The position numbers were made by a program, and so were the translations under genes. The notes under the pieces were generated by a model that did not search any database, was not told the DNA's origin, and worked only from the letters and a program-made list of their open reading frames with translations. Of a DNA stretch of 64,000 bases, positions 54,090 through 61,612 are shown piece by piece (positions within the stretch are counted from its first letter, which is position 1; the number at the start of each line of letters is the position of its first letter). Source of the DNA: Ruminococcus sp. AM36-2AA (GTDB lineage: Bacteria; Bacillota; Clostridia; Lachnospirales; Lachnospiraceae); NCBI RefSeq assembly GCF_003461955.1, contig NZ_QTYB01000015.1:1-64000 (forward strand), in the 5' to 3' direction.

Positions 54090-55085
54090 TCAGGACTCCG
54101 ATCCATCACTCTCTGTCATCTGTGCTTCAATAGCCTTTCCAAGCCGGTTATAGATCGTTACCGCATCCTGCACATGCAGCGGGCTTCCCGTATTCCCCGC
54201 AGCGCCGGCAGTTACCAGAATATATTCCCGGTCATAAATTTCCGCAAAGCTGGCCAGGCACAGGCCCGCCTCACTGGTATATCCCGTCTTGCCTCCCAGG
54301 ATCTTGCCCCCAGTAACAGAAGTATCCGAAATGTTCTTGAACATGGTACTGTAATATGTAATTCCACTGGGGTGGATGTTGGTAACTCCGGTAGAATGCC
54401 GCGGACTCTCAATGATCTCTCTGAACGTATCGTTCCGAAGTGCATATCTGAGCAGCACTGCAATATCCCTCACCGTACTGTAATGATCCGGATCATGCAG
54501 TCCGGTAGTATCACAGAAATGCGTTCCATTCATTCCAAGCTTCTGCGCTTTTTTATTCATCATTTCCACAAATCCATCCCTGGAACCGCCTACGGTATCC
54601 GCCAGTGCGATACAGCACTCCGCGCCAGATGGCAGCATGGCACCATAAAGAAGATCAATGGCTCGCACGGTCTCACCGGGCTGAAAACCGGCCTGTGTGG
54701 CATCCTGCTCGTAAAGTCCGGCAAACATCTCCTGAGTCAGGGTGATCTCCTCATCCAGATCATCCAGGTTCTCAATGGCCACGATCACAGTCATGATCTT
54801 CGTCATGGAAGCTGGATAGATTTTCTCATCGCCCTTCATATTTCCGATGATCTTTCCACCTTTTACCTGCATCAGAACTGCATACGGGCTGTTGATACCG
54901 CTCATTTCAAGCTTACGGACAACAGGTCTCTGCAACGACTCCATCCAGTCTCCTACACCTTTATTCCAGCCTATGATCACTACAAGTGTCAGGATCACAA
55001 TCGCCTCCACCAGAAGGCAGAGTGCCATTTTTACTTTGTTTACTTCTTTTTTTATTTTCTTCGCTTTACGCTTTTTTGATTTCAA
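54090..55085 (-). CDS. D-alanyl-D-alanine carboxypeptidase-like penicillin-binding protein
   Basis: It has 331 residues. A very basic N-terminus (KSKKRKAKKIKKEVNK) and one membrane helix (about 20-40) are followed by a peptidase S11-type domain. The SxxK motif is in YPASMTKIMTVI, and the KTG motif in LGGKTGYTSEAG. The second motif reads LPSGAECCIALA, that is SGA where SxN is usual. It trims stem-peptide D-Ala in peptidoglycan if active. The start is a TTG at 55085, with GGGGAG 6 nt upstream. No operon partner is evident. Confidence 0.88.
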   Translation of the reverse strand: MKSKKRKAKKIKKEVNKVKMALCLLVEAIVILTLVVIIGWNKGVGDWMESLQRPVVRKLEMSGINSPYAVLMQVKGGKIIGNMKGDEKIYPASMTKIMTVIVAIENLDDLDEEITLTQEMFAGLYEQDATQAGFQPGETVRAIDLLYGAMLPSGAECCIALADTVGGSRDGFVEMMNKKAQKLGMNGTHFCDTTGLHDPDHYSTVRDIAVLLRYALRNDTFREIIESPRHSTGVTNIHPSGITYYSTMFKNISDTSVTGGKILGGKTGYTSEAGLCLASFAEIYDREYILVTAGAAGNTGSPLHVQDAVTIYNRLGKAIEAQMTESDGSES

Positions 55086-55287
55086 CTTATACTCCCCATT
55101 CAGATCAACTCATCCACAATATCCCCGTGGAAAACATTATCTGCCCTGTTTTCCCCGTCATTTTTATCTTAACATAATTCAGAATTTCATCTGTAAACTT
55201 TATATGAAAAATCTCTAATAATTTTCCAAATCTGCTTGAGCCTTATTTATTATAAAAGCATTGAAGAAAAAATCAAGATACCTATAC

Positions 55288-55324
55288 AAAAAAATACCCT
55301 GTACAAAGTCTCCTCTGTACAGGG
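55288..55324 (-). terminator. Terminator of the rpmG-secE-nusG-rplK-rplA operon
   Basis: CCCTGTACA pairs with TGTACAGGG around a 10-nt loop, followed by TATTTTTTTG on the minus strand. Confidence 0.85.
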
Positions 55325-55337
55325 CATTTAAAATTTA

Positions 55338-56033
55338 TTACTGAGCTAATTTAACCGGGTTAAGCTTAACACCAGGTCCCATTGTCGGAGCGATTGTAAC
55401 GCTCTTCAGATACTGACCTTTCAGTGTGCTAGGTCTAGCCTTTGTGATAGCTCCCATAAGCGTCTGGAAGTTGTCGCTTAACTGCTCCTCGGTAAAGGAA
55501 GCCTTTCCGATCGGAACATGGATGATGTTGGATTTGTCAAGACGATACTCGATCTTACCTGCTTTAATGTCGTTAACAGCTTTTGTTACGTCCATTGTTA
55601 CAGTACCAGCTTTCGGGTTTGGCATTAAACCTTTCGGTCCAAGTACACGACCAAGACGACCTACAACGCCCATCATATCCGGTGTTGCAACTACAACGTC
55701 AAAGTCAAGCCATCCCTCGTTCTGGATCTTCGGAATGAGGTCCTCAGCTCCTACGAAGTCTGCTCCTGCTGCCTTTGCCTCTTCTGCCTTAGCATCTTTA
55801 GCAAATACAAGTACACGAACTTTTTTACCTGTTCCGTGTGGCAGAACAACTGCTCCACGGATCTGCTGATCTGCGTGACGTCCATCGCAGCCTGTACGGA
55901 TGTGAACTTCGATGGTCTCGTCGAACTTAGCTACAGCTGCTTTTTTAACAAGGCTGATAGCCTCTGGTGCATCATATAATGTTGCGCGGTCTACTGCTTT
56001 CGCAGCTTCCACATATTTCTTTCCTCGTTTCAT
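55338..56033 (-). CDS. rplA: Ribosomal protein L1
   Basis: It has 231 residues, standard. It is a 50S stalk-base protein and often a translational repressor of its own operon. Signatures are [16 protein letters not shown] at the start, [19 protein letters not shown] and the C-terminal [22 protein letters not shown] lies 8 nt before the ATG. It is the last gene of the operon. Confidence 0.97.
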   Translation of the reverse strand: MKRGKKYVEAAKAVDRATLYDAPEAISLVKKAAVAKFDETIEVHIRTGCDGRHADQQIRGAVVLPHGTGKKVRVLVFAKDAKAEEAKAAGADFVGAEDLIPKIQNEGWLDFDVVVATPDMMGVVGRLGRVLGPKGLMPNPKAGTVTMDVTKAVNDIKAGKIEYRLDKSNIIHVPIGKASFTEEQLSDNFQTLMGAITKARPSTLKGQYLKSVTIAPTMGPGVKLNPVKLAQ

Positions 56034-56040
56034 TTCTATA

Positions 56041-56080
56041 ACCTCCTGTGGTATTTGCGGGGAAAAGCCCTCCCACTTGA
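56041..56080 (-). promoter_or_regulatory. Leader element before rplA, similar to that before rplK
   Basis: The minus strand reads CAAGTGGGAGGG, a short variable part, CCCCGCAAATACCACA, then AGGAGGT. The same order appears before rplK. GTGG can pair with CCAC, so a small stem would lie directly before the ribosome site. Confidence 0.55.
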
Positions 56081-56128
56081 AAATTTCACTTTTTCTACGG
56101 GAACCCCGAACTTAATCTTCGGTATTTA

Positions 56129-56554
56129 TTAGTCTACGACTTCGATTCCCATACTTCTTGCTGTACCGGCGATCATGCTCATAGCAGCCTCGATGGATGC
56201 TGCATTGAGGTCTTTCATCTTCAGCTCAGCGATCTCCTGAACCTGTGCCTTAGTAACTTTAGCTACTTTAGTCTTGTTCGGTGTACCGGAACCAGATTTG
56301 ATGTTTGCAGCTTTCTTAAGAAGAACTGCTGCCGGCGGAGTCTTGGTTATGAAGCTGAAACTTCTGTCAGCGTAAACAGTGATGACAACCGGGATGATAA
56401 GATCTCCCTGATCAGCTGTTCTTGCGTTGAACTCCTTAGTAAACTGTACGATATTTACACCGTGCTGTCCAAGAGCCGGACCTACAGGTGGTGCTGGAGT
56501 TGCTTTACCAGCCGGAATCTGTAATTTGATATATCCTGTTACTTTCTTTGCCAT
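56129..56554 (-). CDS. rplK: Ribosomal protein L11
   Basis: It has 141 residues, standard. It is a 50S protein at the GTPase-associated centre. The start is [20 protein letters not shown] and [14 protein letters not shown] follows. The C-terminal domain includes the segment ending [10 protein letters not shown]. The ATG at 56554 has AGGAGG 8 nt upstream. It lies between nusG and rplA, the conserved order. Confidence 0.97.
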   Translation of the reverse strand: MAKKVTGYIKLQIPAGKATPAPPVGPALGQHGVNIVQFTKEFNARTADQGDLIIPVVITVYADRSFSFITKTPPAAVLLKKAANIKSGSGTPNKTKVAKVTKAQVQEIAELKMKDLNAASIEAAMSMIAGTARSMGIEVVD

Positions 56555-56561
56555 TTTCGGC

Positions 56562-56605
56562 ACCTCCTATGTGGTATTGGCGGGGGTGTGTCCCTCCCAC
56601 TTGCT
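56562..56605 (-). promoter_or_regulatory. Leader element before rplK
   Basis: The minus strand reads CAAGTGGGAGGG, ACACA, CCCCCGCCAATACCACAT, then AGGAGGT. It parallels the rplA leader at 56041-56080. Confidence 0.55.
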
Positions 56606-56622
56606 GTTACCTTGTTTTTTAA

Positions 56623-57144
56623 TTACTCAGCTTTTTTGATTTCTGTGAAACTTATCTCTACCGGTGTTTCACGACCGAAAAGCTCAACATTGATCGTTAC
56701 TGTCTGTTTCTGCATGTTGATACCTGTGATCACACCTGCAGTATCTTTCCATGCACCACCAGTAACGACTACCATGTCGCCCTCTGCGAAGTCCACTTCG
56801 ATATCCGGTTTCTGGATACCAAGCGGCAGCATTTCCTCTTCTGTAAGAGGCACAGGCTTCGATCCCGGTCCTACGAATCCTGTAACACCTCTGGTGTTAC
56901 GGACAACATACCAGGTATCGTCATTCATCACCATATTGAGAAGCACATAGCCTGGAAACATCTTTTTCTGAACCTGTCTTGAGGTTCCGTTCTTCATCTC
57001 AACTACATCCTGCAGCGGAACACGTACCTCCAGGATCTGGTCTTCCAGGTGTCTGTTCTCGATCGTCTTTTCAATGTTGGCTTTTACCTTGTTCTCATAC
57101 CCGGAATAGGTATGGACAACGTACCATTTTGCTGCTTCTGACAT
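56623..57144 (-). CDS. nusG: Transcription termination/antitermination factor NusG
   Basis: It has 173 residues. The NGN domain starts KWYVVHTYSGYENKVKANIE and includes KMFPGYVLLNMVMND. The KOW domain near the C-terminus contains EGDMVVVTGGAWKDTAGVI. It binds RNA polymerase and affects pausing. It lies 15 bp after secE in the conserved order. Confidence 0.97.
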   Translation of the reverse strand: MSEAAKWYVVHTYSGYENKVKANIEKTIENRHLEDQILEVRVPLQDVVEMKNGTSRQVQKKMFPGYVLLNMVMNDDTWYVVRNTRGVTGFVGPGSKPVPLTEEEMLPLGIQKPDIEVDFAEGDMVVVTGGAWKDTAGVITGINMQKQTVTINVELFGRETPVEISFTEIKKAE

Positions 57145-57159
57145 ATAATCACCTTGTCC

Positions 57160-57366
57160 TTACTTCATTAAGAAATTAATGCATTCCAGGATTCCGGAAT
57201 CCATTACACTGATAACCGCTGCCAGGATGATCGTGATGATCACGACCACAACAGTCTGCTTTGCCAGTGTGGGACGGTCTGTCCAGACAATCTTCTCAAA
57301 TTCTGACTGAAGTCCCTGAAACCAACTTTTCTTCTGCGGCTTATCCGCAGATTTCTGTTTTTCCAT
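57160..57366 (-). CDS. secE: Preprotein translocase subunit SecE
   Basis: It has 68 residues. It is the small single-helix form typical of Firmicutes. A cytoplasmic amphipathic part (SWFQGLQSEFEKIVWTDRPT) precedes one membrane helix (VVVVIITIILAAVISVM). It clamps SecY in the translocon. It sits between rpmG and nusG. Confidence 0.95.
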   Translation of the reverse strand: MEKQKSADKPQKKSWFQGLQSEFEKIVWTDRPTLAKQTVVVVIITIILAAVISVMDSGILECINFLMK

Positions 57367-57391
57367 AGCATAACCTCACAAATCTCTGTGA

Positions 57392-57541
57392 TTACTTTGT
57401 TTCCTTGTGCAGAGTGTGTGTATGACAGAACTTACAATATTTCTTGGTCTCCATTCTCTCAGGATGGTTCTTTTTCTCCTTCGTCATATTGTAGTTACGC
57501 TGCTTGCACTCGGTGCATGCTAATGTAATCTTAACGCGCAC
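57392..57541 (-). CDS. rpmG: Ribosomal protein L33
   Basis: It has 49 residues, translated directly from the minus strand. The start is a GTG ([17 protein letters not shown]) with GGAGG 8 nt upstream. The zinc-ribbon cysteines are in LACTEC and [11 protein letters not shown], so this is the zinc-binding (C+) form. It is the first gene of the secE-nusG-rplK-rplA transcript, the usual place in Firmicutes. Confidence 0.93.
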   Translation of the reverse strand: MRVKITLACTECKQRNYNMTKEKKNHPERMETKKYCKFCHTHTLHKETK

Positions 57542-57652
57542 AACTTCCACCTCCAGTGTTTTCATTTGCACGGTCTTTTACGCCGCCCGGAACGTGTATC
57601 CGTCGTCATTTTCGGGCATAAAAAAAAGACCTAACTTCCATGTCGCTCGTCA

Positions 57653-57682
57653 ATTTTATCACAGAGCAGGTGTGCAAGTCAA
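57653..57682 (-). promoter_or_regulatory. Promoter of the rpmG-secE-nusG-rplK-rplA operon
   Basis: The -35 box is TTGACT (57677-57682), the spacer is 18 bp and the -10 box is TAAAAT (57653-57658). The leader is about 105 nt. Confidence 0.7.
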
Positions 57683-57867
57683 GCCTTTTTCGCTTAATAT
57701 ATAAAGAAATTCACGGTTCCATACAGACGCCTCAAGTGCACAAACTCGATTCCGCTTCGCTGCATCTCGTTTTCGGGGCGTCGCCCCTATGCAGCAAGTC
57801 ATAAGAAGCCTCTTATGTGCAGGCACAACGTGTCTTCTTCTGTCTTCCTGCACACTTTCGACTGGTA
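57683..57867. other. Hairpin cluster between the SDR gene and the ribosomal promoter
   Basis: The 326-bp gap 57542-57867 holds the ribosomal promoter and three hairpins. These are GCTGCAT/ATGCAGC with inner GGGGC/GCCCC (57759-57795), CATAAGA/TCTTATG (57800-57817) and TGTGCAGG/CCTGCACA (57816-57854). The minus strand also reads GCAGCGAAGCGGAATCGAG, like the R2 repeat. No T-run follows the hairpins, so SDR termination is unclear. Confidence 0.5.
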
Positions 57868-58605
57868 TTAAAAGTAATCATATCCTCCATGGATATCCAC
57901 AACACTGCCGTTCATATACCCATTAGACAGCACCGCGTACGCCATATCCGCCACTTCCTCCACAGTTCCAAACCTGTGAAGGGCGATCTTTCTGTTGATA
58001 CGGTCGTAGCTCTCCTGGGTGCGGGCACTGTGCCAGGGAGTTTCGATAAATCCCGGTGCAATGGCATTAACGGTGATGCCTTTTGGCTCAAATTCCTTTA
58101 CCAGAGATTTGGTCAGGAAATGAATGGCCGCCTTGGTAACTCCGTATACAAGGGAAGAAGAATACGCCTGCTGCCCTGCATAGGAACCGGTAAAAAGCAC
58201 ACTGCCGCCTTCCACCATCATGGGCCGCAGTTCTTTGACCATGAATACCGGCACGGAAAGATTGGTGTTTACGATCCTTGTCCATTCCTCAAAACCATAG
58301 TCCTCATATTTCGCATAGGTGCTGATCCCGGCGTTGCTTACCAGCCAGTCAATATGATCAGCCCGTTTTTTCAGCTCTTCCACAAAAGCCATCATTTCAT
58401 TATAGGAAGACATATCTGCCTTCATCAGGATCACCTGAGATTTTTTTTCCTCAGGAAGGCTGTCCCGAAAAACAGCAGCCTTTTTCTCATCATGTCCGTA
58501 TGTTACAAAGATCCTGTCTTCTTTCGCAGATTCCGCCAGGATCTTTTCGGCGATCCCTCTTCCGATTCCGGAGGTACCGCCTGTGATCACAGTTATTTTT
58601 CCCAT
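57868..58605 (-). CDS. Short-chain dehydrogenase/reductase in a glycan cluster
   Basis: It has 245 residues, a classical SDR. The cofactor motif is TVITGGTSGIGRGIAE, NAG appears in WLVSNAGIST, and the active site is Ser in LFTGSYAGQQ, Tyr and Lys in SLVYGVTKAAIHFL. The C-terminus is typical (AIAPGFIETPWH, GSVVDIHGGYDYF). The gene starts 1 bp after the TPP-enzyme stop. With that neighbour, a plausible role is reduction of a keto group made by the TPP enzyme on an activated sugar; this is inference. Confidence 0.88.
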   Translation of the reverse strand: MGKITVITGGTSGIGRGIAEKILAESAKEDRIFVTYGHDEKKAAVFRDSLPEEKKSQVILMKADMSSYNEMMAFVEELKKRADHIDWLVSNAGISTYAKYEDYGFEEWTRIVNTNLSVPVFMVKELRPMMVEGGSVLFTGSYAGQQAYSSSLVYGVTKAAIHFLTKSLVKEFEPKGITVNAIAPGFIETPWHSARTQESYDRINRKIALHRFGTVEEVADMAYAVLSNGYMNGSVVDIHGGYDYF

Positions 58606-58606
58606 T

Positions 58607-60424
58607 TTATAACTCCATCAGTTCATCAAATATCGGTTTCGGTATATAAGGCTGCTGGTTATGGATCGGCTCTCCCAGACAGGTCTTCGGGTATGCGTAA
58701 GTTCCATGCTCCAGCATGATCTCCAGAAGCTCCGGTCCGTTCTGTTCCAGAAACTCACCGGCATATTTCTCCACATCTTCTCCCTGGATACGCTTCGCAG
58801 GAATTTTGTAAGCCTGCGCCACGTCTGAGAAATTACAGGAAGAAAATCCGCTGCCATCGGAAGTATCCGCATACACGCAGTCAAAATAGTCTCTCTGGAG
58901 ATGACGGATCATTCCCAGCGCCTCATTATTCATCACGATCATTTTTACCGGGATGTTCTCACGCTTCACCCACTGCAGTTCCTGAATGTTCATCTGGAAT
59001 GCTCCGTCTCCGCAGATACATGCCACCGGTTTTCCTGTTGCATAATAAGCACCGATCGCTGCCGGAAGTGCATATCCCATGGCGCCATGTCCACCGGAAA
59101 AAAGCGTCTTCTGGCCCTGTCGGTTGTGAAAGGACTGATAGCTCCAGACCATATGCTGTCCCACATCCACAGCAACGGCTCCAGTATCGAAAAGCCTGTC
59201 ACTTAAATATGCGATCATGCGGTTCGGATAACGCTGCGGTGTTGCATCATCCACCTGCTCCAGCTCTTTTCGGATCTTCCGGCATACAGCCAGCCATTCC
59301 TCATAAGAGCCGATCTGCGCCTGCTGCTCTGTCAGTTTACACGCTACATCCTCTGCGCTGACGCAAAAACATTTCTCCCCTTTTCTTCCCTCATGGATCT
59401 CTCTCTGAAGGTTATAAGGATCGATATCCACACGGACGATCTCCGCTCCCTTGGCAAACTCATGGACCTTCGTTCCGATCTGGCGTGTGCAGAGCGAAAT
59501 CCCAAAACAAAGCAGGAGATCACTTTTCGCATTGGCGATCATATTTGCATACCGGTGTCCGTAGGCACCGCCGATACATCCGAAGTTCAGCGGATCATCA
59601 AATTTCAGAACAGAACGGGCGAGTACACTTGTGATCATAGGAATATGATGGACGCGTGCGAGATCAGTAAGCATTTTTTCTGTTTCGCCATTCGCTCCGT
59701 GGCCGATCATAAATACCGGACGTTTCGCACCTTTAATCTTATCCAGAATATACTCTGCTGCCTCTGCCGCATCAGAAGAATCTGCTTTTGCAACAGCATC
59801 CCTGTAAAAAGCGGCTCCATTCTCAGGATCATTTTTTCCATATATGGCTGTATCGATCTCTTCTTCAGAAAATTTCATATCATAAACCGGATCTTCCACT
59901 TCACTTCTCTGTACATTCATAGGCAGGTCGATAAGAACCGGGCCTTTCCGTCCTGTGTTGGCGATCTGCCATGCCAGGTTCAGTTCCCGGACGATATCTT
60001 TCGGGTCACGGACCTGTATGGCATACTTGGTTACCGGCTTCGCCATGGAAACCATATCGATCTCCTGAAAGCCCTGCTGTCGAAGTCCTGCAATACCGGA
60101 ATACTCATAGGTATTGAGCTGTCCGGTAATAAAAATCACCGGAAGCGAATCAAAATATGCATCAGCCACGCCGGAGAGCAGATTGGCAGCTCCGGGACCG
60201 CTTGTGGCATATGCACAGCCGCAGGCTCCTTTCGCCTGAGCATAACCGCAGGCCGCAAAAGCAGCTCCCTGCTCATGATAGCTGGAATGGCTTTTTGTAT
60301 GAGGATTCTTTTCAATGGAATCTACCAGATGTGCGATCATGGTTCCCTGATATCCAAAGAAATCCCGGATCCCTTTTTTCTGTAAAAATTCTACAACATA
60401 ATCTGTAAGTTTCATTTTAAACAT
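58607..60424 (-). CDS. Thiamine-diphosphate-dependent acetolactate-synthase-like enzyme
   Basis: It has 605 residues and the three-domain layout of the POX/AHAS superfamily. The N-terminal domain has the catalytic Glu in SSYHEQGAAFAA and ATSGPGAANLLSGVADAY. A central domain follows. The C-terminal TDP-binding motif begins ICGDGAFQMNIQELQWVKRE and continues to MNNEALGM. It differs from housekeeping IlvB by its context between SDR and LicD genes, with no ilvN. YerE-type enzymes that attach a two-carbon unit to a keto-sugar belong to this family. AAAGG lies 9 nt before the ATG at 60424. The start overlaps the preceding gene by 8 bp. Confidence 0.85.
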   Translation of the reverse strand: MFKMKLTDYVVEFLQKKGIRDFFGYQGTMIAHLVDSIEKNPHTKSHSSYHEQGAAFAACGYAQAKGACGCAYATSGPGAANLLSGVADAYFDSLPVIFITGQLNTYEYSGIAGLRQQGFQEIDMVSMAKPVTKYAIQVRDPKDIVRELNLAWQIANTGRKGPVLIDLPMNVQRSEVEDPVYDMKFSEEEIDTAIYGKNDPENGAAFYRDAVAKADSSDAAEAAEYILDKIKGAKRPVFMIGHGANGETEKMLTDLARVHHIPMITSVLARSVLKFDDPLNFGCIGGAYGHRYANMIANAKSDLLLCFGISLCTRQIGTKVHEFAKGAEIVRVDIDPYNLQREIHEGRKGEKCFCVSAEDVACKLTEQQAQIGSYEEWLAVCRKIRKELEQVDDATPQRYPNRMIAYLSDRLFDTGAVAVDVGQHMVWSYQSFHNRQGQKTLFSGGHGAMGYALPAAIGAYYATGKPVACICGDGAFQMNIQELQWVKRENIPVKMIVMNNEALGMIRHLQRDYFDCVYADTSDGSGFSSCNFSDVAQAYKIPAKRIQGEDVEKYAGEFLEQNGPELLEIMLEHGTYAYPKTCLGEPIHNQQPYIPKPIFDELMEL

Positions 60425-61586
60425 ATTTTTTTACCTTTTCCATAAAACCAACTCTGCCTGTTTTTTCCAGATACTGAATATAGATATCCAGTAATTCCGG
60501 ATCTGCTTCAAATATCTCATCGTATTTCAGGCATTTATTCATCATATCCGTATATCTGCCAAACACAATTTCCAGCTGCACATAATCCTGATTCTTATGC
60601 AGGTTTCGGATATAATCCAACTTCTTTCGATATGCTCTCGCACATGTATATTTTTTACCGCAGAGCTTTGCGTAATTCCAGCACTGGTTGAAATATTCCC
60701 GGTAGCTGAGACCAAATTTCTGCCGGCGTGCTCTTCTTTTTCTCCGGGAAGCAAGTCTCTTCAGATCTTTTCCCTGCTGCATGAATTCTTCGCAGGGAAT
60801 CAGTGTGCTGCACACAGCTATGGCACTCTGACGGTAATTCTCAGGTCCTTTATCCCGGTAATTCGCTCCGTAGGAAGTCATAAGATATTTCTCTGCATCA
60901 ACCGGTATAAAAAAATGTTCTCCCTCAATCTCTACTTCCTTCTGTTCCTCAAAAACATATGCAGGATAATAGACATTTTTATTCAGAAAACGCACCACAT
61001 AATTCTGTACATCTTCCTGTGGCTGATGGATCAGATCCCGAAATATCCTCTTACCGAGCCATCCTCTTCCACAGAGTATAAGCAGACGTACCATACAGAC
61101 ACAGGCAAAAGCTCTCTGATTTCTCCACTTTTCTTTTCTTTCGTGGATTCTTCTCCATCCATCTTCCCGCATACGGTTCCAGAGATATTTTCTCCTGGGA
61201 CCATATTCACATTGCAGCGGCAGTATTCTTACTGCCATACCGGGATACTGAAATTTTCCGTAATCATCCATCTTGTAAAACAATGTGTCTTTATCTGTAT
61301 ACCGAAGATAAAATCCGGGGAAATATTTATAACTGTCCATGGATTCCAACGCTCTCCTCAGCACCGGTTCCTCTTCAAAAACATTCTTGAACCTTTCCAT
61401 GTCTCCGGTTTTCATATATATAACACCAGCTTCGGGATTCAGTGGAAAAGGCCGTTCCGTCACTGCGCAGAGAGTAAGATACGGAGAAAGAAAATATGTG
61501 ATCTTGTTTTTTCTGCATATGATATCTATTTCTTTAAGGAGTTCCAGTACTTTCTGTTGTTCTCTGTTCAATACACTCTGCCTCAT
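60417..61586 (-). CDS. Degenerate LicD-like protein
   Basis: It has 389 residues. The N-terminus (LNREQQKVLELLKEIDIICR) aligns with the LicD protein encoded next to it. Where LicD has GFIPWDDDVDIYMP this protein reads FPLNPEAGVIYMKT: the Asp cluster is gone and the GGT loop reads FLSPYLTLCA. YVVRFLNKNV, HFFIPVDAEKYLMTSYGANY and late Lys/Arg-rich helices follow. It therefore keeps the fold but probably not the metal-dependent transferase chemistry. A TTG at 61571 (GAGG 9 nt upstream) may be the true start. It lies between the LicD-repeat gene (26-bp gap) and the TPP-enzyme gene. Confidence 0.7.
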   Translation of the reverse strand: MRQSVLNREQQKVLELLKEIDIICRKNKITYFLSPYLTLCAVTERPFPLNPEAGVIYMKTGDMERFKNVFEEEPVLRRALESMDSYKYFPGFYLRYTDKDTLFYKMDDYGKFQYPGMAVRILPLQCEYGPRRKYLWNRMREDGWRRIHERKEKWRNQRAFACVCMVRLLILCGRGWLGKRIFRDLIHQPQEDVQNYVVRFLNKNVYYPAYVFEEQKEVEIEGEHFFIPVDAEKYLMTSYGANYRDKGPENYRQSAIAVCSTLIPCEEFMQQGKDLKRLASRRKRRARRQKFGLSYREYFNQCWNYAKLCGKKYTCARAYRKKLDYIRNLHKNQDYVQLEIVFGRYTDMMNKCLKYDEIFEADPELLDIYIQYLEKTGRVGFMEKVKKYV

Positions 61587-61612
61587 TTCTATTGTTTTGG
61601 TGTATGGTACAA

